From Buxus sempervirens (taxonomy: Eukaryota > Streptophyta > Magnoliopsida > Buxales > Buxaceae): a DNA stretch of 64,000 bases. Positions 1 through 9,763 of this stretch are shown in pieces; within the stretch, counting starts at the first letter, position 1; every line of letters starts with the position of its first letter. A program made the position numbers and the translations under genes. A model generated the notes under the pieces. The model worked only from the letters and a program-made list of their open reading frames with translations, was not told the DNA's origin and ran no database searches. The stretch is taken from contig OX387194.1 in the NCBI GenBank assembly GCA_947561395.2, forward strand, positions 30,390,036 to 30,454,035. The letters are read 5' to 3'.

Positions 1-1032
1 AAACAAACTACTGTAGAAAAAATGGTGAAGAAAGTGATGGAGAAATACCACTTTCATCCGGGGAAAGGCCTAGGAGTCAATTTGCAGGGAATGGTGGAGC
101 CAATCACGGCCAAGAAACTGATCCCTAAAGTAGGTTGGGCTTCAAGCCCAGAGGTTGGAGAAGGATGAAGCATGAAGAAGGAGAGAAAAGAAGTAAAGGA
201 AAACTCCCTCACTTAAGGGAAAGTTTCCCTAAACCCTCCTATACAATCCAAATATCTCCTCCTATTCACCAGTCCAAGCCTCCCTACTACAACATCAACC
301 CATTTCAAAAGCCTTTTGTTTCGGCCTTGCAACCATACAACCCATCTCCAATACTGGGAGCAGCAAATGGGCCTAGGCCACAACCAGAGCAGCAGACAGA
401 CTTCTTTGAAGATGTGGGGGCTTTCTTCGCCATGACTGAAGGCGAGAAAACTGGTAGTGACAACGAGCTACCATTCATTGACTGGGCCGTAGTAAAGATT
501 CCGGAGGAGATCATTTCTGGACTGGGCCCCATAGCAGAAAATGGCAGTACCCACCCACTGATGATGGCATCAGATGTTGGGCCTGAGGAGCAGGCTTTCC
601 CTATTTCCGCTGCTCCCCAAAATTTTATGTTGAACAATTGGGAGGAAACTCCCCTTACCTTTGAAGCAGCGTTAGTTTGGCAAACTGACGCGCCTTCCAA
701 AAAAAAACTCCAATAGTGGAATGCAATTTCCCTGAAGGTTCTAATGGGCCTTCGTCTTCAGCGGAATTATGTTTAGAAGGCTCACAAAAAACCCAAAAAG
801 ATTTTTCTATTTTTTCTAGAAAATTTAATTTTTTCAAAAAGGTCCAAACCACTTATGAACCATATAATCAGACCGAATTGGACCAAGTTGAATATGACTT
901 CGACTTCGAGCTCGACTTTGACCTCATGGGGATCGAAGAAGAGATCGAGGTTGAAGGAGAAGACGTTCCAAAAGAAATTGAATACCAATTGGAACGTCAA
1001 GAAAAGGGGTTCCAACCTAATATTGAGGAGAC
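1..1032 (+). pseudogene. Tat-type gypsy linker with G-patch, upstream of RT (5' part)
   Basis: This is the segment between protease and reverse transcriptase of a Ty3/gypsy polyprotein. The window opens in frame 1 with a G-patch-like stretch (about 40-130: HPGKGLGVNLQG, then a Gly/Trp-rich tail), a domain known in the Tat lineage just before RT and normally RNA-binding. One base appears lost near 132, moving the frame to the 135-716 stretch. A second slip in an A-run near 700-707 moves it again to the acidic stretch ending at 1032. The protease lies outside the window. The frame resumes at 3418 once the solo LTR at 1033-3412 is set aside. No start codon is expected because this is the inside of a polyprotein. 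Family assignment is from remembered motifs. Confidence 0.8.
1028..1032. repeat. Target-site duplication GAGAC (left copy; right copy 3413-3417)
   Basis: Five bases immediately outside the TG...CA ends of the solo LTR, repeated exactly on the other side. Five bp is the usual duplication made by gypsy and copia integrases. Confidence 0.95.
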
Positions 1033-3412
1033 TGTGCGCACCTAAAAATCCTAGATCCTAGATCGCACACCGGGCTCACCTTTGGTGCATGCCTCGGGAC
1101 ATTCAGAGTCGCCACTGCCTGAGAGTGCAGGCAGACACGGTTTTGCCCTAACCGGGTCTAAGTCTGGTCTGCGGCTTTTTAGAGATCTAGCTAAGTCCTC
1201 GGTTACGTCCGGGGAAGCCGTAAAACACCCCGGCCCGCCCCGTCGGTTTGACAGGTCCCTCGGGTCTCCCTGGTTTCTGAGTCAATTCCAGCCTTTTCCT
1301 TGACCAGCATGCTACCTTGTTAGGTCTGGCGGGGCCCTCTGGAGGTGTGGGTCCCTTTTTATTTGATTTTATCTTTTTATTTATTTTAAGTGAAGTGGGT
1401 CGGACCCGGGTCCAGTTGGAAGACCCGTGGGTTGCCATGGTTGGGCCTTGAGCCCAGTTGGGTTATTGGGTAACCCATTTTGGTTATTTATTTAAACTAT
1501 TTACATATGCCATGGGCTTAGTGGGCTTGGATTTGGCCCATTAGCCAAGGGTCAAAGGGCCTGGGCCTGTTTATTGAAAACAGGCCTGGTATAGGCCAGT
1601 CTAAGGTAGACCACTCATGTGGGCCAAAAGGAGGTCTTGGTGGGCCCATGGTCCAAAAATGGGCTAAAGATAGCCCAAACTGGTTCAGGCCGGTTCAGGT
1701 CGAATCAGGTTCAACCGGACCGAAAAATTATGTTTTTTAATTATATTTACATCTGCTCGTATTTGTTATACGGTCCACCCTTGCCCGTGAATATAGTCCG
1801 GTTTGTCTTGCCCGTGAAGCAATTACGGTCCCACTCGGACCGCTCTGAGTTTACGGACACGATCAGTTTTACATTTTTTGCAGCCGATTCCGATCGGGAG
1901 CAGTTCCGTGGCCTCCTTGAGGTCTTCAACAACTTCAGTAGTAGTTCTGATGCCTTCTAACATGGTACACTTGCCTCCTTTACCATCTTCAAGTCCTCTT
2001 TTTCTGATGCTTGAGAATGGGATTAAGCCCCATTTTTTTTAGATCATGCCATCTTCCAATAGTGTAGCCAAAAGAAAAGGAAATGGTAGTGGGGAGGGGG
2101 TTACATAGGAGGATTTAAAGAGGCATTTATGAATTCAACCCATTAGCTAAGACATGTCATATCTCTTTTTTTATGTTAATTTTATGGTTCCATCCTCTTC
2201 TTATCCCATAAGAAGATGCTCATTTGCATGGGAATTCTCCAACAAACAATGAAGCCAGTGGGTTAGTAGCATAGTAATAACACAAAAGAGAACTTAAATG
2301 AAATGATTCATATATACTAAAAAGAAGTTGATATAAAAGTTACCACACTAGTACTCCTTTGATTTGGTGATGTAATGACTCTCTAATGATTTCGGCAGTG
2401 CTTCCGCGTCCTCCGGGATTTTCTAGATTGAATTTAAAAGAGCCTTGATGGGAGGTTGGGTTTAAGAAGAGGCTTTTGGAGGTTTAGGCATGGTTTTGGG
2501 GTGACAAGGGTATTTTGGGCATTGAATGGGCTTGGGTAAGGTGGTGGCAATTGGGCAGCATTTGGTCGTGGTAATCAGCAAGGAAGAGAGGAGGGTCGGC
2601 CAGGTAGAATGGCTTGTTGAAATGGGGGGGGGGGGGGAGGCCTCTCTATTTATAGGCAAAATTTCCGTGCCCGTATTTGAAATACGGTCATGCCTTGCCC
2701 GTATTTCAAGTACGGGTGTGCCTTGCCCGTAATTCAAATACGGGCGAAAAACGCACATGTGCGAATCTCGCGAATCGGCTGTACAGGACGCGTGTCCCGC
2801 CGTACAGCGACGCGTGTCTTCTACCAGAATCTTGCCCGTATTTCAAATACGGGCATGCCCTGCCCGTAATTCAAATACGGTCCAGCACGTTTTTAAAATG
2901 TTTGGATTTCAAACCTTTATTTAATTTGGTTTTTTTTTGCAAGATTCTTATTCGATTTTTCCGATTATTATATTAAAAAGCGAGATTCTCTTTATTAAAA
3001 TATTATTTCTTATTTATTTTATTGGTTTATTCCATTTTTGCTGCCTTTTTCTGAAACTTCAACTGCTCATAACTTCTTCATCCGGTGTCCGATTTCAGCA
3101 AACTTAGTGTTGTTGGAACCGGCTCGGAACCACCTGTCCACTGGGGTCAAGTTTGGCAGCTGAATTGGGGTTGAGTAAAAAGTCAACTTTTTGCTCCCCA
3201 AAAGTTTGACCAGCTCATATCTTTCTCATCTGGATTCTGGTTCCAGCAAATTCAGTTGCGTTGGAATCGTGTCGAAATTCTCTTTTCAATGAGATGAAGT
3301 TTGATGGCCAAATTTACTTGAATCAAAAAGTCAATTTTTGACCCCCTCAGGGTTTGACTTTTGACTTTTCATTTTTTCTTTATTTTGGAGGTGCAAAAAT
3401 CAGGTGCTAACA
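1033..3412 (-). mobile_element. Solo LTR ('Y' family), 2380 bp, inserted in Tat pol
   Basis: The sequence begins TGTGCGCACC and ends GGTGCTAACA. It is flanked by GAGAC at 1028-1032 and 3413-3417, and removing it restores the pol reading frame exactly. Promoter signals read on the minus strand: TATA box CTATAAATAG at 2655-2646, five palindromes just upstream of it (2669-2882), and a possible leader splice donor near 2343. There is no internal region, so this is a solo LTR left by LTR-LTR recombination. A related copy in the same orientation occupies about 13931-15401. U5-like sequence in the opposite orientation lies at about 34800-35777. The 12-G run at 2627-2638 lies just downstream of the promoter. 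Confidence 0.95.
2646..2882 (-). promoter_or_regulatory. LTR promoter: TATA box with five upstream GCCCGTA palindromes
   Basis: The minus-strand TATA box CTATAAATAG is at 2655-2646. Upstream of it (rightwards) are five 21-bp near-palindromes with arms GCCCGTATTT / AAATACGGGC, starting at 2669, 2697, 2725, 2834 and 2862. Four of the gaps between starts are 28, 28, 109 and 28 bp, so three are exactly 28 bp. The copy at 2834-2854 is perfect around a central C. Their placement is typical of a promoter-proximal binding site. The binding factor is unknown. Confidence 0.8.
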
Positions 3413-6400
3413 GAGACCATATCCATAAATCTTGGGACCAAAGAGGACCCAAAAATTGTGAAAATCGGGGCATGCTTGTCTGATGTGCAGCAAAATGAAA
3501 TGTCACGGTTTTTGGCAGATTACAAGGATGTGTTCGCTTGGTCGTATCGGGACATGCCGGGGTTGGACACTGACATGGTGGTGCACAAGTTGCCAATTTT
3601 GCCAGGGGTTAAGCCAATTAAGCAGAAGCTGAGAATATTGAAACCTGAATGGACTTTGAAGGTCAAGGACGAAGTGGTCAAGCAATTCCAGGCAAGGTTT
3701 CTGGCAGTCTCTACGTATCCTGAGTGGCTTGCAAACATAGTGCCAGTACCAAGAAGGCCGGAAAGTCAGAATGTGCATGGACTATAGAGATCTGAATAAG
3801 GCAAGCCCAAAGGACGATTTTCCGCTCCCACACATCGACATTCTGGTCGATAATACGGCAGCACATAGCCTATTCTCCTTCATGGATGGTTTCTCTGGGT
3901 ACAATCAGATCAAGTTGGCTAAAGAAGATCAAGAGAAAACAACATTTATCACACCTTGGGGCACATTCCATTACACGGTCATGCCGTTTGGGCTCAAAAA
4001 TGCCGGGGCAACATATCAGCGGGCCATGACAACACTATTTCATGACATGATCCACAAAGAGATGGAGGCTACGTGGATGATATGATTGCCAAATCATGCA
4101 AAGAAGAGGACCACTTGATCAATCTGAAGAAAGTGTTTGATCGACTCAGGAAGTACAGCCTACGGCTTAACCCAGCTAAATGCATCTTTGGGGCTACATC
4201 AGGAAAGTTGCTGGGATTTATAGTAAGCAGAAGAGGAATTGAAATTGACCCGGCTAAAACCAAGGCCATAATTGAAATGCCAGCACCCAGAACAGAGAAG
4301 GAGGTCAGGGGCTTTCTTAGAAGAATTCAGTACATAAGCCGGTTCATAGCACAACTCACTGTTATCTGTGAACCAATCTTCAAACTTCTGAGGAAAGATA
4401 ACCCGACGGTCTGGAATGAAGATTGCCAAGAAGCCTTTGACACAATTAAGAGATATTTGCTGAACCCACCTGCGCTAGTGCCACCAACTCCAGGAAGACC
4501 ACTGATCCTGTACTTGTCAGTGTTGGAAACGTCAATGGGATGTGTCTTGGGGTAGCATGATGAGACTGGTAGAAAAGAAAGGGCCATTTACTATCTGAGT
4601 AAAAAATTCACGAAATATGAAGCCAAGTACTCACAATTGGAGAAGAATTGCTGTGCTCTAGTGTGGGCCACTCAGAGGCTAAGGCATTACTTTCTTAGTC
4701 ACTCCACACTATTGATATCCCGGATGGACCCGCTAAAGTATTTATTTGAGAAACCGGCACTGACTGGCAGAACGGCTAAGTGGCAACTACTACTGTCCGA
4801 GTTTGACCTCATGTACATCACCCAGAAGGCGATCAAGGGTCAAGCCATAGCTGATCACCTGGCTGCACATCCTTTGCCAGAATATCAACCCTTGAAGACC
4901 AACTTTCCCGATGAGGCGATTCTGTACACCGAAGAGGAGGAAAGTGAGAGTTCTTGGCAGATGTTCTTTGATGGGGCCGCCAATATGAATGGGAACGGAA
5001 TAGGGGCAGTCTTGGTTAAACCAGATGGTTCACACATCCCGATTGCAGTAAAGCTGAGATTCCAGTGCACCAATAATATTGCAGAATATGAAGCATGCAT
5101 AATTGGATTGCAAGCAGCCACGGATCATGGAGTAGAGGAACTTGACGTATACGGGGATTCGAGTCTTATCATCTTCCAAACAACTGGTGAGTGGAAAACC
5201 AAGGATCACAAATTGATCCCCTATCACCAGTATTTGGAAGAAATAAGCACAAATTTCATTCGAATTTCCTTCAACTATATGCCAAGGGCCAAGAATCAGT
5301 TTACGGATGCTCTAGCAACATTAGCTTCAATGGTCAGCATACCCGAAGGAGTAGACATCAGACCACTGGAAATTGAGGTTAGAGATGAACCGGCTTACTG
5401 TCTTGTTTTAGAGGGAACACCAGAAGAAGAAGCACCGTGGTTTCAAGATATCAAAAATTTCTTGAACAATCGGAGTCTGCCAGAAAATGCCACTGCTACT
5501 GAGAAGAGGACAATACAGAGATTGGTGGGTCAATTTCTGCTAAGTGGTGGACATGTGTACAAGAGGTCACATAACGACATTCTGCTTAGATGTGTTGCCA
5601 AGGCTGAATCGGAAAGGCTGATTGAGACCGTACATGGAGGAGTTTGTGGGCCCCATATGAGTGGGTACATGTTGGCAAAGAAGATCTTGAGGCTGGGCTA
5701 CTACTGGTCGACCATGGAACATGATTGCTGTATACATGTCAGGAGTTGCCATCAATGTCAAATCTATGCAGATAATAAGCATGCACCCCCGGGCGAGTTG
5801 CACAACATGACATCACCATGGCCCTTCTCTATGTGGGGCATAGACGTTATTGGCATGATTTCACCTAAGGCGTCGAACGGACACAGGTTCATCTTGGTGG
5901 CAATTGATTATTTTACTAAGTGGGTAGAAGCAGCTTCATATGCAAACATCACAAGCAACCATGTTATTAAGTTTTTGAAGCACAATATCATTTGTCGCTA
6001 TGGACTGCCAAGTGCCATAGTATCAGACAACGCTTCAAATATTAAGAACAAGGACATGAAGAAGATGTGTAAGCAGTTTCAGATCACCCACCACAAGTCA
6101 GCTCCATACAGGCCGAAGATGAATGGGGCAGTAGAAGCAGAAAATAAAAATATAAAGAAAATCATTCAGAAGATGGTAGTGAGTTACAAGGATTGGCATG
6201 AAATGCTACCACTTGCTCTACATGCTTATAGAACCTCAATCCGGACTTCAACTGGGGCAACCCCGTACTCCCTAGTCTATGGAATGGAAGCAGTCTTGCC
6301 AGTGGAAGTAGAAATCCCATCACTCAGAGTGCTCATGGAAGCAGAACTGGAAAAAGCCGAATGGGTATAGTCAAGACATGATCAACTCAACCTAATAGAA

Positions 6401-6685
6401 GAGAAGAGATTGAAAGCACTATGTCATGGCCAATTGTACCAGAAGAGAATGGCCCGAGCCTACAATAAGAAAGTGAGGCCCAGAACATTCCAAGAAGGAA
6501 ATTTGGTTCTAAAGAAAATTCTACCATTTTTGGAAGACCCTCGTGGTAAGTTCAAGCCCAATTGGGAAGGGCCTTATATCGTCAAGAAGGTCCTGTCAGG
6601 GGGTGCACTCATCTTAGCAGAAAAGGATGGGTCAGATTTTCCTGAGCCAATTAACTCTGATGCGGTAAAAAGGTATTTTCCTTGA
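3413..6685 (+). pseudogene. pol: Tat-lineage gypsy pol: RT, RNase H, second RNase H, integrase (broken)
   Basis: Catalytic core of a Ty3/gypsy retrotransposon polyprotein. Domains in order: RT from about 3420 (DYRDLNKASPKDDFPLPHID at 3777; MPFGLKNAGATYQ), YVDD box at about 4068-4082, a first RNase H near 4490-4860, a second archaeal-type RNase H at about 4955-5320 with its acidic residues visible (FDGAAN, NNIAEYEA, YGDSS, QFTDALA), then integrase with the HHCC zinc finger (5630-5780) and a D-D-35-E core (VSDNAS to AVEAE). The double RNase H is the hallmark of Tat. Defects: two lost bases near 3750-3770, one lost base at the YVDD box, and in-frame TAG at 4553-4555 and 6368-6370. From about 4073 the frame is otherwise continuous to the stop at 6685. 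The minus-strand relative at 31907-33384 keeps Gln where 6368 is a stop. Confidence 0.93.
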
Positions 6686-7613
6686 TTGAACATTACTAGG
6701 AAATGATCCGAGGCCATTTTTCTTTATTCCCTTCAAAATTTTAATCCCTAGTCTAGCCAAGTTGAGCCGGTTCGTTTCTTTGATAAACCTAAACCGGATT
6801 TACAGTCTTATATTGGGGCAAAACAAATTGGGGCAAAGCCAATTGGGGCAAAGTAAGAAAAAAAGCAAATAAAAATGGCAAATGAAAGCCAAGTGTGAAA
6901 AAAGACGCAAAGAAGGCAATTTGGGAAAAAGGGTTAAATTCATCATGACTATAAGTCCGGTTGACCTATTTCCACATATGAAAATTTTTGGGCCTTTAAT
7001 ACCCTCTCTTTCATAAACCGAGCCTAGCCTTTGTTTCGTCCTATTTTTAAGCCCTTGGTGATCTTAGTTTGTTCATTCAAATGTCAGAGTAAGATTGGTG
7101 ATGACGGAATACAGAAGCCAGCCCTAGTGAAAACCGTAACTGGCGCTAGGGGCAATATTGGCAAGAACAAAAAAAAAAAGAAGAAAAATCAGAGGTTGAG
7201 TTGATCATGGAGATCTGAGCTTGAAGCAAAGTTGGCATGAGCAGAATGGGGTCAGTTTTGGCATTTGGGGATGACTCTAAAGGTCCTAAGATGGACGGTT
7301 CTGATCCCTCATTATTTTGTGGACTACCCTTTTCATTATTTAACCTGGTTTAATTCCTTTAATTATAGGTGATTAAGTGCATGGACCAAATTTCAAAAAA
7401 TAAAAAAAATATAAAAAGGAAAAATTATACTTTGGCCAGTGATGATAAATCAAATACTTTTCATAAAACCTTTGTTTTTACAAGCATCTGAGCATTCTGA
7501 GGGCCAATAATATAAAATTTTATTTTGAATTAAATCCTTTGTCTTTCCACTATTGGAGTTTGCTTTTGTACAAAGGTAGGAAAAAAGAAAAAAAATTTGT
7601 GCAGGAAATAAGG
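6686..7613. other. Convergent 3' spacer between Tat pol and antisense gene
   Basis: AT-rich non-coding stretch between the 3' end of pol (+) and the 3' end of the antisense gene (-). It has short repeats such as ATTGGGGCAAA near 6813-6850 and several A/T-rich polyadenylation-like stretches near 7480-7560. The corresponding spacer in the second Tat element is 30990-31906. I see no coding sequence. Confidence 0.6.
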
Positions 7614-9298
7614 CTAATCTCTGTCTCCTAGCCGCTCCTCAAGCTCCCGGATCCGAGCTGCCTGAGCTGCAATAACCCTAGAAGCCTCCTCTGCAGCGGG
7701 ATCACTCAAGAAGGAAATGACCTCATTTGAAAGAGTCTGCCTAATCCACATGCTCCTAAGGTCGGCTAAAGCATCCTGGTGCTTCTGCCTCAGTGCTCGG
7801 ACTTCAAGACAGCGGGCCTGCCTATGTTCCTCAAGTTGCTTCTCCATAGCCAGACGGCGAGATACCTGCTCTGCAAGTTGTCTTTCCATGTCAAGGCCCT
7901 GTATCCTAAGCTCCTGGGCCTCCCGTACCCATATCTGCTGAAGTCGCTTGTGAGAAGCTCTCTCAGACTCTAAAATATCCTCATAAGTAGGAGCCAAGAC
8001 TGCAGGAGGATCTTCAGGTACTGGTGCCTGACTCTGTATCTACTCCTTGATCCAGAAGAGATAATCCTTTACATGGGCTTCTGAGAAGACTGGGCCACGC
8101 ATGAAGCGAACATAGGACCACTCCCTCATGGTAGCTGGAGAAAGGGGCCCAAGATGATCCTCATATCCACTTGGGATTATAATCCCCTGGGTCGCTCTAA
8201 ACTGACGAAGGACCCTCAAAGGAAGATAAAGCACTGCATGCCTCAGGCCCGCTAGAATAAGAAAGTTGCGATCTCGGAAGCTAATCACAGTCTCTGCATT
8301 GGGTTGATAAGTACCAGGCCACCTCACCTGGTCATCCTGAAGTGAACCCAAGAAAGTGAACCAGCCCTGTTTGCCCCCTGGAATATTGGGACACCCCCGG
8401 TTGCTCATCAAGATGGGGACTTTCAAGCTCGGGAAGAAGTGTCGATTGATTTCTTCAATCTGACTCAGATGATCAAGTAGCCAAAGCTGCAAAGGAGAAG
8501 AGATATATCAGCACATTGTAAAAAGGAAAAAAAAAAGCAAAAAGAAAGCAACCAAAAAAAAAAAAAAAAAAGCAAAAAGAAAAAATTTACCTGCAGGATT
8601 TGGGCACATGCTAAGAAGCGTTTCGACTTCCTATTGTAGTAGTCAGTCAATGCTTGATACATCCCAGCCAAAATCATAGGGGCCAACCTCTCCCGCTCCC
8701 TAACTTGGCATATCACTGAGATCAAGGTCAAGTCCACCTCATCATCATCTCGTGGGAAAAGTAGCTGGTGGACCACTATCAGGGTCAAGACATTAAACCG
8801 GGCTTCCTTGTTCTCCCCCCTCAAAAGCTTCTCAGTCAAAAAAGTCTTAGATAAGGTCAAAAGGGTGTCTGAATCCCCTAAGTCCTTCTTCCCTATGCCC
8901 AGAAAAGTAGAAGCCTCCTCCTTGTAGCTGGGCCTAAGAGGCGGGTTCACTACCTTCTCAGCAAACCTCAAACCCAAGATGGTTTCAACCTCCTCAATGG
9001 TTGGGGTCATTTCATGGGTCCCAAAACGGAAAAGGTTGAGGTCGGGTACCCAATGGCCAATCATAGCTTCAATAATCTCCCACTTGAAGGGAACCTTCGG
9101 GATAAGCAGAATGTGGCCTAGATGGTTGGAATCCCATCTCCTCTCCTCATCTAGGGTCATAGAATTAACCCACCTATCATAAAAAGAGTCCATAGGGTTG
9201 TACCTAGTAAGATTAGGTGGTTTTGATCTAAAGGACTGTTTTGCAGGGGAGGTAGTGTGGACAGACAATAATGGGGCAGAAGATGATCCGGATTCCAT
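7614..9298 (-). pseudogene. Antisense accessory gene of Tat element, 2 exons (DUF7745-like)
   Basis: A non-gag-pol gene on the strand opposite to pol. Start ATG at 9298-9296 (MESGSSSAPLL), chosen by alignment with the + strand copy starting at 29328. Exon 1 is 9298-8591, then a 104-bp GT-AG intron (8590-8487, phase 0, between ILQ and LWLL), then exon 2 8486-7614, for about 526 residues. The core (RWDSNHLGHILLIPKV, MTPTIEEVETILGL, FLACAQILQLWLLDHL) resembles a plant family often found in repeats, which I recall as DUF7745 and related to plant mobile domains. The C-terminus is an Arg/Glu/Leu-rich coiled coil ending RELEERLGDRD. One in-frame TAG (8042-8040) replaces the Gln implied by the paralogue. 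There is no signal peptide or membrane segment. Function unknown. Confidence 0.82.
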
Positions 9299-9402
9299 TA
9301 GATATGATGGGAGCAAGCTAGAACTCAAGGGGAGGAAGAAAAAGGCGAAAAAGGGGGTTTCTAAATTCAAAAACTCGTAAAAAAATGCTCAAATCCTGAG
9401 GC

Positions 9403-9569
9403 TGGTTGCATTTATAGCATCTTTTAATGTATCCGGTAACTCAGACCGGATATAAAAGGTTCTATTCATATCCGGTTAAGTATGCCAGATACAAAGGGGA
9501 CCATGTGTATCCGGCATATTATACCGGATACAAAGAACAATCAATGTATCCGGTCTGATATATCGGATA
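9403..9569 (-). promoter_or_regulatory. Antisense-gene promoter: TATA plus four 39-bp-spaced palindromes
   Basis: Just upstream of the 2-exon antisense gene, on the minus strand, is a TATA box (CTATAAATG, about 9417-9409). Farther upstream are four imperfect 23-bp palindromes of the form TATCCGG-N9-CCGGATA at 9430-9452, 9469-9491, 9508-9530 and 9547-9569. The starts are exactly 39 bp apart. The arms are kept better than the centres and linkers (ATACAAAG follows three of them). This is a tandem operator-like array. Confidence 0.8.
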
Positions 9570-9763
9570 CAAAGGAATAATGCAAAAAAAAAGAGTAAAG
9601 GGAGGAAAATCCGAATTTTTTACCTATGTACAAGGCATAATTGCATGAAATGGAAAAGAAAATAAGTACAAGACAAGAGAGAATGAAAAATTTTTTTTTT
9701 TTTATATATATAAGTCTCGTTTGTACAAGTGATAATGAAAAAAAAAACAGGAATCCTAATATA
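9570..9763. other. Spacer between the two antisense genes
   Basis: A/T-rich spacer with poly-A/T stretches (for example the T-run near 9690-9702). It probably carries the 3' end of the PMD-like gene transcript. No coding sequence is seen. Confidence 0.5.

Noticed and set aside
2526..2758. ORFs on both strands across 2462-2976
   Set aside because: They run through palindromes, the TATA box and the 12-G tract of the Y LTR promoter. Not coding.
9430..9569. CRISPR-like array (regular repeats with variable spacers)
   Set aside because: The period is regular, but this is a plant retroelement promoter, there are only four units, the palindrome centres vary while arms are kept, and no cas genes or leader exist.
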